Source of the DNA: Hahellaceae bacterium | GTDB lineage: Bacteria > Pseudomonadota > Gammaproteobacteria > Pseudomonadales > Oleiphilaceae | Assembly (NCBI GenBank): GCA_024234575.1 | Contig: JACKOB010000002.1 | Location: 1,302,001 to 1,366,000 of the forward strand | Length of the DNA: 64,000 nucleotides | Direction of reading: 5' to 3' | Shown: piece by piece, positions 17,778-26,849 of the stretch | How the letters are laid out: every line of letters starts with the position of its first letter | Position numbering within the stretch: position 1 is the stretch's first letter | Position numbers and translations under genes: made by a program | Notes under the pieces: model-generated | Databases searched by the model: none | What the model saw: the letters and a program-made list of their open reading frames with translations, nothing else | What the model was told of the DNA's origin: nothing

Positions 17778-18590
17778 ATGGATCTGGGTGAAGGTATCGT
17801 AGTTGCTACAATTCTTGTCGATAAGCACAAAAAGGAAACCTGTCCCTTTTGTGCCGAAGATGATCCGCAACCGAAAACGAATGACCTGGCAAATAGCGCC
17901 TCAAAATTAGGCACTGCCTGCAAGAAGGGCGATATCTTTGATCTCCCTGAGCCATGTTCTAAATCAGCGGGAAGTGCGCAATGGTGTGTGGTATATCAAC
18001 ATCCGAAAACCGACGAAGAGGATATCTCTGAGGTGCGTAGCAACCCTCATCACTGCATACCGGGTAAAGCTTCTTTAAAGGGGGAATATGAACACCCGAT
18101 TCTTGAAGCGATGGAAAAGGCAAAGAACACCATCACGGGTGATATTGGTTACAATGTTAACGGCAAGCCGAATGGCATATGGCTACCAACTATTATTGAG
18201 CATTTTTATAGCGGCTACACCAATGTTGATCCGGTTGCAGGTATATCCTGGGGACAGCTGTCGAAAGAGTATCCCGCCAAGCAGTTTTCGATGGCAGAGG
18301 CCGCGATGTACGAAACGAACCGACAGTTTCATGATGCCCACCCAGACTACAATGAACATGTGAAGGGGCGCTTGGATAAACTGTTCAATAAGCTTATCCT
18401 GCGGAAAATGCAGTGCCCGGAAGCTGGGCCTAAATCCAAACCTGATGTACCGCCACCCTATGGTCTTGTTGACTGGCTTGACGCGCTATCCAGTCGTATG
18501 GCGAAATACCTGAGTTGTCCGCCAAAGCAATGGAAGGATCCTATTTTTACATCCCGGCATGCCAAGGCGTTTTACGAAAAAATTAAATAA
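17778..18590 (+). CDS. Putative T6SS effector, AHH-type nuclease
   Basis: 270 residues without a signal peptide. Three blocks match the AHH/HNH-endonuclease VII superfamily layout: NPHHCIPGK (89-97, catalytic His pair), PNGIWLPT (131-138) and FHDAHPDYNEHV (184-195). A CPFC pair at 22-25 and further cysteines (48, 60, 70) may bind metal. Position after the PAAR-like and adaptor genes and before an Imm11-like gene is typical of a T6SS antibacterial effector. DNase activity is predicted, not shown. GGGGAGG lies upstream of the ATG. Confidence 0.78.
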   Translation: MDLGEGIVVATILVDKHKKETCPFCAEDDPQPKTNDLANSASKLGTACKKGDIFDLPEPCSKSAGSAQWCVVYQHPKTDEEDISEVRSNPHHCIPGKASLKGEYEHPILEAMEKAKNTITGDIGYNVNGKPNGIWLPTIIEHFYSGYTNVDPVAGISWGQLSKEYPAKQFSMAEAAMYETNRQFHDAHPDYNEHVKGRLDKLFNKLILRKMQCPEAGPKSKPDVPPPYGLVDWLDALSSRMAKYLSCPPKQWKDPIFTSRHAKAFYEKIK

Positions 18591-18612
18591 TACTCTTCGC
18601 AAGGAAAATTGT

Positions 18613-19194
18613 ATGACCAATTACTGGATGCTCGAAGTGCGCGAGCCAAAGGGTGCTAACAGGGCGGTAATCGCGCGCCAACCGGATTTGACGTCAGTGT
18701 CCACCTCTGGTTTTCTCGACTGGTTATCAGGCGGACCGCTTGGCGTAACGTTGCCAGCGAATATGGAGTTTCAATTAAGCAAGTATGGCAAAGATCTGAC
18801 GGACTTCTTTCCACCAGCCATCCCCTTAATGAGCGCCAAGATGTTAAAGGCTCTGGCAGAGGCGGGGGTAGACAATATCGAATCTTTCCCTGTCACGCTG
18901 CTGGATTCGTCCGGAAGCCAGATTCCGGAAGCGTTCTATGCGATAAATATCATTGGTCGTGTCGCCTGTGCAGATTTGGATGCATCTGAGTGCGATTGCG
19001 ATGATCCTGATGACCCAATAGGTGTTGACTTCGACTCGTTAGTGATTGATGAGGACAGAGCAGACGGCCACATCTTTTTTCGACTACACGAAGCCGTAAA
19101 TGGCATCGTCGTGCACGACTCGGTGCGTAAAGCGCTTGAACCTCTCAACTTGCGGGGCATAGTGTTTGTCAAACCTGAAGACTGGATTGGTTGA
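18613..19194 (+). CDS. Imm11-like (DUF1629) immunity protein
   Basis: 193 residues from the ATG at 18613 with AAGGAAA 6 nt upstream; a longer in-frame reading from 18559 lies inside the preceding gene. The layout resembles the DUF1629/Imm11 family: YWMLE at the start, a central YAINIIGRVACADLD, and a C-terminal FFRLHEAVNGIVVHDSVR with LRGIVFVKPED. An acidic stretch at about 132-152 (ECDCDDPDDP and neighbours) could mimic nucleic acid. It is the last gene of the module, 22 nt after the effector, and probably protects against it (inference from position). Confidence 0.7.
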   Translation: MTNYWMLEVREPKGANRAVIARQPDLTSVSTSGFLDWLSGGPLGVTLPANMEFQLSKYGKDLTDFFPPAIPLMSAKMLKALAEAGVDNIESFPVTLLDSSGSQIPEAFYAINIIGRVACADLDASECDCDDPDDPIGVDFDSLVIDEDRADGHIFFRLHEAVNGIVVHDSVRKALEPLNLRGIVFVKPEDWIG

Positions 19195-19439
19195 CATGCC
19201 GCCTTCATTTGGCGCAGGCTCCTCGGTGTTGATCTAGCGGAACAGTGTCTCGATTAGTTTAGTTGCACTATAGTCAATTGAGTTGCCACAATTTATTTGC
19301 AAGCAGGGGCGCGCGCTGCAACTTGTTAGGGTTGTGCTTGGTAGTTATTCTGCGTCCTACTTATTGATCAGGCAAGAGGCGCCTTTGCGCCGTTACGGGT
19401 CTTTGTGGGGCCTAACAGACATCAGGAGATCAGATTGCA

Positions 19440-20483
19440 ATGAAGCAAGCTCACTTTGTAAGTTTAAAACGCCAGCCAACGAAAGCAGTTTCATTGTTGG
19501 TGGCATCCCTTGTCTTAACGGCTTGTGCTTCCGCGCCGCAAAAAGCAACCAGGGTTGTAACCGATGAAGAAGATTATGCAAAGCGCTCTGCGCCGGTGAT
19601 GTCTGAGCCTGCGCCGTCCACTGCAGCAGACGTCACCGCCAGTTCATCTGAACCAGTGCCAGAAAAGCTGCAACCGAAAAAGGTTGTGCCTGAGCCAGAG
19701 CCAGTAAAACCGGTTGTCCGTGCGCCTGCAAAAGCCCCGGATCCAAAGCCGGTAGCAAAACCAGTTGCTAAGCCAGCTGTCAAAGCTGACCCTGTGGTTG
19801 TCTCTGCGAACAAGTCGACGAGTGCCGAGCAGGCAGTCAAAGCGCCTTCAGTTTCATCGAAGCAACCAGTGACAGCGCCAGATAGCGAGGCTGGTCGTGT
19901 TTTGGCTGACACGGAACATGCCGCCAAAACCGCTAAACCCGTTGAGCTCGCTTTCGCCGATACAACTCTTAACCCCGCCGCCAGTCCGGCAAAAGTTTTG
20001 CCACCGCTTCGCTCTTTGGATGATCTCCCGTTGTCGTTGGCAGATGGCTGGTTTTTGCAGTTGTCTGCACTGCCCCTAGCTAAAAACAAAGTGTGCGTGT
20101 TGCATAATGAGCAAGACAATATTTTCGATGGCTATGAGACAACCTCTGTAGAGGCGTGGGTGACGGCGCAAAAGGTAATAGTTAAGAGTAAATCAAATTT
20201 TGATCTTAGCTATCCTGGCTCAGGACTTACTTTGCACGACAGTGAGGGGGCGGCGCTCGATACCTTTGCTTTGACTGCAACAGCTTCTGAGTCTGTCGTT
20301 GATAGCGAGTTTCCCGCGCAGCGTTACGCCCGCAAACAAAACCTTAAAATGGTAGTGAAAACAGGATTTTGGCCAACATGGCCGGTTACAGAGACACGAA
20401 CCATCGGATTTGTTATGAATAATTATCATTCCATGCTGAGTACCCTGCAAGAGTGTGCTACGCTTCTTCAATCGAGCCAATAG
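19440..20483 (+). CDS. Lipoprotein of unknown function with Pro/Ala/Lys-rich linker
   Basis: 347 residues. The signal peptide has lipobox LTAC at 26-29. A long low-complexity region follows (about 55-180, rich in P, A, K, V, with repeats such as PVAKPVAKPAVKA), then a folded C-terminal domain of ~150 residues beginning WFLQLSALPLAKNKVCVL. The linker could span periplasm or peptidoglycan. I do not recognise the C-terminal domain. It is encoded between the effector module and the sensor/kinase pair, after 245 nt with no other gene. A link to the T6SS rests on position only. Confidence 0.7.
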   Translation: MKQAHFVSLKRQPTKAVSLLVASLVLTACASAPQKATRVVTDEEDYAKRSAPVMSEPAPSTAADVTASSSEPVPEKLQPKKVVPEPEPVKPVVRAPAKAPDPKPVAKPVAKPAVKADPVVVSANKSTSAEQAVKAPSVSSKQPVTAPDSEAGRVLADTEHAAKTAKPVELAFADTTLNPAASPAKVLPPLRSLDDLPLSLADGWFLQLSALPLAKNKVCVLHNEQDNIFDGYETTSVEAWVTAQKVIVKSKSNFDLSYPGSGLTLHDSEGAALDTFALTATASESVVDSEFPAQRYARKQNLKMVVKTGFWPTWPVTETRTIGFVMNNYHSMLSTLQECATLLQSSQ

Positions 20484-20738
20484 TTTGGCCTGTCTTGGGC
20501 TAAAGTTTGAACTATCTCACATAGCAACATAACGTCTTGATTTATTTGAGGCGTTTTTAGTTATTTTGTCGCAACCTGGGCAACACCATAATAATTGAGT
20601 TCAATTTATGAATGTAAATGTGGTGGTTGCCTGGTTTTGTCGTTTCAGAAAGAACGATATAGACCCAGTTCAGAAAACACCATTGTTGAGTTTTTCAGCC
20701 AACTGAACGTTCAGATAAAGATAATAAGGAGATCTCTC

Positions 20739-21617
20739 ATGGGCCTGAGGCTTAAGTTTAACATTGCGCTGCTGCTGGCGATGGTTGTTGGTGCGTCAAT
20801 TGCGGGCTATTTTGCGCACCGATTGCTGCAGGATAACGCGCGTGAAGAGGTCTTGGACAGCGCCAGAATCATGTTGCAGAGCGCGGTGGCGGTAAGAGGG
20901 TATACCGTTGGCGAGATCAAGCCGCTGCTAGCGATGCAGCAGAAGCGACAGTTTATCAAGCAGACGGTTCCGGCATATGCGGCGCGGCAATATATCGAAC
21001 AGGTGCAAAAAGAATACCCAGACTATAACTACAAGGAAGCAACGCTTAACCCTACCAACCCGGCATCTCGCGCAACGGACTGGGAAACAGACATTATCAA
21101 TCATTTTCGCACCCATGATGAGGCACACGAGCTCATCGGGGAGCGTGCCACTGCTACGGGCAGAATGTTGTATTTAGGCAGGCCGATAAAGATTACCAAT
21201 GCTGCATGCCTCGCATGTCACAGCACCCCGGCTGCCGCACCTGACACCATGATTGAAGCCTACGGCTCGGCAAATGGTTTTGGCTGGCAGCATAACGAAG
21301 TCGTGGGCGCACAAATCGTAACGGTACCGATGTCATTACCGTTGGCAAGGGCTGACAAAGCTTTTGTGGCCTTTATGTCATCCATTATTGGCGTATTTGT
21401 CGTTATCGTCCTGCTTATCAACGTGCTGCTGCATTTTGTTGTTATTCGTCCAGTGACAGTGATGGCAGCAAAAGCAAACGAAGTCAGTATGGGGGCCTTA
21501 ACAGCAGAAGAGCTGGAGATTAAAGGTAATGATGAAATCTCGTCCCTTGGGCAGTCTTTTAATCGTATGCATCGGAGTCTGGCGAATGCTGTTTCCATGC
21601 TTGAAGATGATGACTGA
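20739..21617 (+). CDS. DUF3365 haem-binding sensor with HAMP domain
   Basis: 292 residues from the ATG at 20739 (AAGGAG upstream); an upstream TTG reading is rejected. Membrane segment at about 8-28, a periplasmic DUF3365 (Tll0287-like) domain with the covalent haem motif CLACH at 157-161, a second membrane segment at about 211-236, and a HAMP domain (about 237-288) that ends the protein. No kinase, cyclase or methyl-accepting domain follows. It precedes the PpkA-like kinase by 60 nt, which suggests that a redox or ligand signal is passed to that kinase or another partner (inference). Confidence 0.85.
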   Translation: MGLRLKFNIALLLAMVVGASIAGYFAHRLLQDNAREEVLDSARIMLQSAVAVRGYTVGEIKPLLAMQQKRQFIKQTVPAYAARQYIEQVQKEYPDYNYKEATLNPTNPASRATDWETDIINHFRTHDEAHELIGERATATGRMLYLGRPIKITNAACLACHSTPAAAPDTMIEAYGSANGFGWQHNEVVGAQIVTVPMSLPLARADKAFVAFMSSIIGVFVVIVLLINVLLHFVVIRPVTVMAAKANEVSMGALTAEELEIKGNDEISSLGQSFNRMHRSLANAVSMLEDDD

Positions 21618-21677
21618 TTTATCCCGAAGGCAAATAAAAATGTGTCAGATTAGTCTCCGTTGGTTGGTTAGTTAAAA

Positions 21678-23057
21678 ATGAAGCAGCTAGGTAAGTATCA
21701 AATCCTTGATACCATTGGTAAAGGAGCGATGGGCGCGGTTTACAAAGGCCGCGACGAAGTCATCGACCGGATTGTCGCTATTAAGGTGATACATCCGCAT
21801 TTGCTGGAGGATGGCAGTGGGGGTGACCTTCAGGCCAGATTTCAGCAGGAAGCAAAAGCCGCCGCGAGGTGTCTGCATCCTAATATCGTCACCATCTTTG
21901 ACTTCGGTGTAAACGACCAGGTTCCATTTATGGTGATGGAGTATGTCGAAGGACTGGACCTGAAATCGTTGCTTCGTATGAGCGGTGCGGTCTCGGTGGC
22001 GCAGTCTATTGAAATAATACTGCAGGTACTCGATGCACTCAGCTATGCCCACGGCAGCGGTGTCGTGCATCGTGATATTAAACCTGCGAACATCATGGTG
22101 CTCGATAGCGGCGCTGTCAAAGTAGCAGACTTTGGCGTGGCGAGGATTGACTCATCAGAGCTCACCAATGCTGGTGATATGGTGGGAACACCAAATTACA
22201 TGTCACCGGAGGCACTGCGTGGTGCCGTTGTTGATGCGCGCTCTGATTTGTATGCGGTGGCGCTGGTGTTACTTGAGCTGATTACTGGTAAGCGGCCCAC
22301 AACAGGCTTTGTTGACCAGGAAGCAATCGTTGAGCAAATGGTATCTGCCGGAATCGAAGAGCGCAGTCGCAACGTTTTCATTGAGCTCTTTACCAAGTCA
22401 CTGCAACCAAAGGCTGAAAAACGCTACCAGTCAGCGGTTGAGTTCATGATGGCGTTGAAGAAAATTGCACCAGATCGTGCAACGGTAGACGACGGCAAAG
22501 ATGATCTGGCGGCCACGATTGTTGCCACTCGCAGAACGATGGCGGCAAAAGCACCGGCCGCTGAGTCAGGGCCATCTACCGCGCAGACATCGCTTACTTT
22601 TGAACCGAATTTATTAGGTGTGCTTGAGCGCTCATTAGCCAGTTATATCGGCCCATTGTCATCGGTTTTAGTGCGTCGCCAGACAACTGGCAGTACCAGT
22701 ATCGACCAACTGATTAATGACTTGGCTAAACACATCCCGAATGAGAAAGAGCGGGCAGAATTTTTGGCCAAGGTTAAAGCGGATAGAACGATCACGTTAA
22801 ATACGACCTTTGGTGGCACGACCGCAGGGACATCTGCATCGTCTGGTGCTGCCAGCAGGGGGGAACCACTGCAGCTGGATCAGTCTCGGTTGGCGCATAT
22901 AGTGGCTCAACTGGCTTTTTACTTGGGGCCGATGGCACCTGTAGTGGTCAAGAAAATGTTGAAGAAAGCAGACTCTGAGGCACACTTGATCAAACTGTTG
23001 GTAGAAAAAATTCCTAGCGAAAGTGAAAGAAGCGCATTTCTTCGTAAAGTTGGGTGA
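21678..23057 (+). CDS. ppkA: PpkA-like Ser/Thr protein kinase
   Basis: 459 residues. Complete Hanks-type kinase domain (about 7-265): glycine loop GKGAMG at 14-19, Lys36 in AIK, HRDIKPAN at 131-138, DFG at 151-153, and GTPNYMSPE at 170-178. The C-terminal half has a linker and two related ~55-residue repeats (about 310-365 and 403-458) sharing LA.Y.GP....V and I..E.ER..FL. No membrane segment or periplasmic sensor is seen, unlike Pseudomonas PpkA. It probably phosphorylates TagH to control T6SS assembly; the symbol reflects that analogy. Confidence 0.85.
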   Translation: MKQLGKYQILDTIGKGAMGAVYKGRDEVIDRIVAIKVIHPHLLEDGSGGDLQARFQQEAKAAARCLHPNIVTIFDFGVNDQVPFMVMEYVEGLDLKSLLRMSGAVSVAQSIEIILQVLDALSYAHGSGVVHRDIKPANIMVLDSGAVKVADFGVARIDSSELTNAGDMVGTPNYMSPEALRGAVVDARSDLYAVALVLLELITGKRPTTGFVDQEAIVEQMVSAGIEERSRNVFIELFTKSLQPKAEKRYQSAVEFMMALKKIAPDRATVDDGKDDLAATIVATRRTMAAKAPAAESGPSTAQTSLTFEPNLLGVLERSLASYIGPLSSVLVRRQTTGSTSIDQLINDLAKHIPNEKERAEFLAKVKADRTITLNTTFGGTTAGTSASSGAASRGEPLQLDQSRLAHIVAQLAFYLGPMAPVVVKKMLKKADSEAHLIKLLVEKIPSESERSAFLRKVG

Positions 23058-23351
23058 TATTGGCCGCTTGGAATCGGTGCGTCGTGATCAGGCAACTTCG
23101 AATGGCCTTGTTTCGTGTCAGGTTGGTGCAGCCACATGATGTGTGAATGCTTCAACTTGGTGCGGGTAGATAATCTTTAATAATCTGTGCAAAGCACTTC
23201 GAAGTAGCCTATATTTTTAATCTGTCTCATCGCAAAGTACACATGCGAACTAAATAAAAAATTATAAATAGTGGCCTGTCTGAAAGCCCTGCCAGTTGTA
23301 TGGTGAAGAAGCATTTAGGCTAGGCCTATACCTCAGAAAAGAGGCAAAGGT
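23058..23351. other. Intergenic region before tssA
   Basis: 294 non-coding bases between the kinase gene and tssA. There is AT-rich sequence near 23215-23270, where a promoter for the tssA-tssH block may lie, but I see no clear -35/-10 pair, terminator or repeat. Confidence 0.4.
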
Positions 23352-24572
23352 ATGGCAACAGCGGAAGTGTTTGATATTGAAAGTTTAGTGGCGCCAATAG
23401 AAGGCGACGCTGCAACCGGGCAAGACCTCCGGGAATCCGGATCGGCGGCCTATCAGGAGCTCAAGGATGCGCGAAGAACCATTGCATCTTTGTCACGCGC
23501 CAAGAAATTTGACTCCCAGTCAGATAATGAAATTGATGACTATTGGCGTCTCATTTATAAAAAAGCCCCAGGTATTTTATCTGACGAAAGCAAAGACCTG
23601 GAAGTCGCTGCCTGGCTGATCGAAGCGGGGCTAAAACTTCACGGGTTCGCGGGTCTGCGTGATGGTTTTAAGCTGGTTAGGCGCTTAACTGAGGCTTTCT
23701 GGGACAATCTGTACCCTATGCCGGATGAAGATGGCCTCGAAACCAGGGTGTACCCTATTACGGGATTAAATGGTGAAGATGGACGGGGGACACTCATTAT
23801 CCCTATCCGTACCGTACCATTAAGTGACGATTCAGACGTGGCGTTCACTTTTAACACCTACGATCGCTGCATAGAAGCCTCCAAAATTAAAGATATGGAT
23901 GCTCAGCAACAACGTTTTTCAGATATTGGCACTAACTTGTTGCAGATTCAGGCGCAGGTCAATGCTGGGTCAGAGTCTTTTTATCGCACCCTGGTTGAAG
24001 ATGTTGAAGGCTGCCTTGAAGAATTTAACAGCATGTCACAGCTGCTGGATGAAAAGTGTGGCTATCAGCATGCACCCCCAAGCAGTGCCATCAAAGAAGG
24101 GTTGTCGAAAGTGCTGGACGCACTGCGGCATGTAACCAAAGATAAACTGGCCAATAATGTTCCTGAAGATAGCGCGGCATCTGAGGATGTGGGCGAAGAG
24201 TCGTCTACTATCTCTGCCGCAAATCCCACCGCCGGAGCAGCAGTTTCCGTTGGCGCCATTGCTTCGCGCCAGGATGCCATCAACCACCTTCTGCTCGTTG
24301 CGGACTACTTCCGTAAAACTGAGCCCCATTCTCCTTTATGTGGCGCTCTCGAACGAGTTGCAAGATGGGGACGCTTGTCGTTCCAGGAGTTAATGTCAGA
24401 GCTCATTGTTGATTCCAGTGCCCGTGCGAATTTCATGCAGTTAACGGGGATACCGCTAGGCGATGATGCTGAACCCATTGGTAACCTGGCGAGCACAGCA
24501 AAACCCACACCTGCTTTAAAAGAGTCTGCACCTGCGGCGCCGAAAGCAGTAGATCCAAATGATGGTTGGTAA
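23352..24572 (+). CDS. tssA: TssA (ImpA family) T6SS assembly protein
   Basis: 406 residues. The ImpA-type N-terminal domain (about 1-170) contains the typical GLKLHGFAGLRDGFKLVRRL and FWDNLYPMPDEDG. A linker and a C-terminal region (RWGRLSFQELMSELIVDSSA) follow. TssA primes baseplate and sheath assembly and coordinates sheath extension. ATG preceded by an AGAGG/AAAGG stretch. It is the first gene of the rightward structural block; tssB follows after 184 nt. Confidence 0.94.
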   Translation: MATAEVFDIESLVAPIEGDAATGQDLRESGSAAYQELKDARRTIASLSRAKKFDSQSDNEIDDYWRLIYKKAPGILSDESKDLEVAAWLIEAGLKLHGFAGLRDGFKLVRRLTEAFWDNLYPMPDEDGLETRVYPITGLNGEDGRGTLIIPIRTVPLSDDSDVAFTFNTYDRCIEASKIKDMDAQQQRFSDIGTNLLQIQAQVNAGSESFYRTLVEDVEGCLEEFNSMSQLLDEKCGYQHAPPSSAIKEGLSKVLDALRHVTKDKLANNVPEDSAASEDVGEESSTISAANPTAGAAVSVGAIASRQDAINHLLLVADYFRKTEPHSPLCGALERVARWGRLSFQELMSELIVDSSARANFMQLTGIPLGDDAEPIGNLASTAKPTPALKESAPAAPKAVDPNDGW

Positions 24573-24756
24573 AATTTTTTACCTGATTTAGTCAGTGCTG
24601 CGCTAAAAATTAATTTAGTGCGGTTAGTTGAGGGAAACAAATTACAAATAGCGCTTAATGTTTTACGTAATCATGAATTCCGGTGACATCACAACAGCAG
24701 TTTTTGTAATCGGGTAACCACTTGAATATCAACGAACAAGAAAAGAGGAATCGGTC

Positions 24757-25278
24757 ATGTCTGATAGTCTGCAGGATAAATTATCAAGAGTAAGAAAGCC
24801 TCGCGTACACATTACTTACGATGTAGAAACCAATGGTGCCGAAGTTAAGAAAGAATTGCCGTTTGTTGTCGGTGTCATGGGAGATTACTCCGGAGACAAC
24901 ACTGCATCAAAGAAGGCGTTGAAAGAGCGTAAGTTTGTCCAGATCGATCGTGACAACTTCAATGACATCATGGGCAAGGTAGAGCCAACCGCCGATTTGA
25001 AAGTGGCGGACAAGCTATCAGGTCAGGACGGGAAAGAGATGGGCGTTAATCTGCAGTTTAATTCCATCGAAGATTTCGAGCCGCAAAATATTGTTAATCA
25101 GGTTGAGCCGTTAAAGAAACTACTTGAGGCACGTAACAAACTGCGAGACTTGATGAGTAAGGCAGATCGGTCTGAAGAGCTCGAAACATTACTTGAACAA
25201 GTTTTGCAAAGCACCGAGTCAGTGGCATCACTGTCGCAAGAATTGGGTTTAGACAAGAAGAAAGAGGGAGATGAATAA
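24757..25278 (+). CDS. tssB: TssB (VipA) small sheath protein
   Basis: 173 residues, standard length. Typical TssB sequence with [16 protein letters not shown] near the N-terminus, [13 protein letters not shown] (about 34-46) and the [13 protein letters not shown] region. It pairs with TssC to build the contractile sheath around the Hcp tube. AGAGG lies about 10 nt before the ATG. Its stop overlaps the tssC start by one base (TAATG), so the two are translationally coupled, as expected for a stoichiometric pair. Confidence 0.97.
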   Translation: MSDSLQDKLSRVRKPRVHITYDVETNGAEVKKELPFVVGVMGDYSGDNTASKKALKERKFVQIDRDNFNDIMGKVEPTADLKVADKLSGQDGKEMGVNLQFNSIEDFEPQNIVNQVEPLKKLLEARNKLRDLMSKADRSEELETLLEQVLQSTESVASLSQELGLDKKKEGDE

Positions 25279-26771
25279 TGAGTGAACAAGAAGCCCAGGG
25301 TCAACAAGCGGCAACGGAAACCGAAGAGCAGACAATGAGCCTGCTTGATCAGGCGATATCAGCTACCAAGCAGACCGAACCCGATATGACGCGGGACCTG
25401 ATTTCAAACCTGGCGCAACAGGTGATGGACGGAACATTGACATGGGATAGAAACCTCACGGTAACTATCGACCGCGCCGTGTCTAAAATCGATCAGCTGA
25501 TCTCTGCACAGCTTGCCGAAATTATGCATGCTGAAAAATTTCAGAAACTCGAAGGTTCCTGGCGCGGATTGCATCATCTGGTAATGAACTCCGAAACCAG
25601 TGCAACCTTAAAAATTCGCATGCTTAATATCAGCAAGCGCGAGCTGTTTAAAGATCTTGATAAGGCGGTTGAGTTTGATCAAAGCCAGATCTTCAAGAAA
25701 GTATACGAAGCCGAATATGGCACTGCAGGTGGTGAGCCTTATGGTACCTTGATAGGAGACTATGAGTTCAGTAATCATCCCGAAGATATTGATCTTCTCA
25801 ATAACATGGCGGGTGTCGCTGCCTCTGGCTTTTGCCCGTTTATCACGGCGGCAGGCTCGACGATGTTTGGCTTTGAAGATTTCACCGAGTTGTCTAACCC
25901 GCGTGATATCGAGAAGATATTCGAATCACAAGAGTACATAAAGTGGAGAAGCTTCCGCGAATCTGAAGATTCAAGATTTGTCACCATGGTTATGCCTCGC
26001 GTTCTGTCACGTTTGCCTTATGGCGAAGCCTCCAAGCCAGTGGAAGAGTTCCGCTATGAAGAGTTTCCTCTAGATGAGACCGGACGGCCAGTAACCGTAG
26101 ACCATGATAACTATGCGTGGATGAATGCGGCTTATGTAATGGGCACCACCATGACCAAAGCTTTTGCTGAAAATAGCTGGTGTACGGCTATTCGTGGCGC
26201 CGAAGGTGGCGGTAAAGTGGAAGGGCTGCCAACCCATTTGTTTAAGAGTGATGATGGCGATCTTGATCAGAAATGTCCTGCCGAAGTGGGAATCACCGAG
26301 CGTCGTGAGGCTGAGTTGTCCAAGATGGGCTTTTTGCCACTCTGCCACTACAAGAACACTGATTATGCTGTTTTCTTTGGTGCCCAGACTGCACAAAAAC
26401 CAAAGAAGTACGATGCACCGGATGCCACCGCCAATGCTGCTATTTCTGCTCGCTTGCCATACATCATGGCAACCTCACGCATTGCGCATTACTTGAAAGT
26501 GATGGCGCGAGACAAAATTGGTTCTTTCATGGAAGCTCAGGATGCAGAGCGCTGGTTGAATCGCTGGATTGCCGGCTACACCAATGGTAACCCTGATGCC
26601 AGTCCAGAAATGAAAGCGAAGTTTCCGCTGGCGGAAGCGAAAATCCAGGTCAAAGAAAACCCAGGCGCACCAGGCTCTTATAGCGCCATCGCGCATCTGA
26701 GACCTTGGTTACAGATGGAAGAGTTGACTGCATCCCTGAGAATGGTTGCAGAAATACCATCCTCCTCCTGA
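25278..26771 (+). CDS. tssC: TssC (VipB) large sheath protein
   Basis: 497 residues, standard length. Contains family blocks [32 protein letters not shown] and [14 protein letters not shown], and in the C-terminal half [17 protein letters not shown] and [16 protein letters not shown]. It forms the sheath with TssB; the N-terminal helices are recognised by ClpV/TssB handles after contraction. It overlaps tssB by one base, and a second tssC-type gene follows. Confidence 0.97.
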   Translation: MSEQEAQGQQAATETEEQTMSLLDQAISATKQTEPDMTRDLISNLAQQVMDGTLTWDRNLTVTIDRAVSKIDQLISAQLAEIMHAEKFQKLEGSWRGLHHLVMNSETSATLKIRMLNISKRELFKDLDKAVEFDQSQIFKKVYEAEYGTAGGEPYGTLIGDYEFSNHPEDIDLLNNMAGVAASGFCPFITAAGSTMFGFEDFTELSNPRDIEKIFESQEYIKWRSFRESEDSRFVTMVMPRVLSRLPYGEASKPVEEFRYEEFPLDETGRPVTVDHDNYAWMNAAYVMGTTMTKAFAENSWCTAIRGAEGGGKVEGLPTHLFKSDDGDLDQKCPAEVGITERREAELSKMGFLPLCHYKNTDYAVFFGAQTAQKPKKYDAPDATANAAISARLPYIMATSRIAHYLKVMARDKIGSFMEAQDAERWLNRWIAGYTNGNPDASPEMKAKFPLAEAKIQVKENPGAPGSYSAIAHLRPWLQMEELTASLRMVAEIPSSS

Positions 26772-26849
26772 TAAACCTTAAGCAGCCGGGCACTTTTGTG
26801 CCTGGTTGTGATGTTTTTCTTCGTGTTATCGCGTAAGGATTTTGCAGCC

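Noticed and set aside
20595..20738. Extended start for the DUF3365 protein
   Set aside because: The extension starts with TTG without a ribosome site and would bury the signal/membrane segment; AAGGAG precedes the ATG at 20739.
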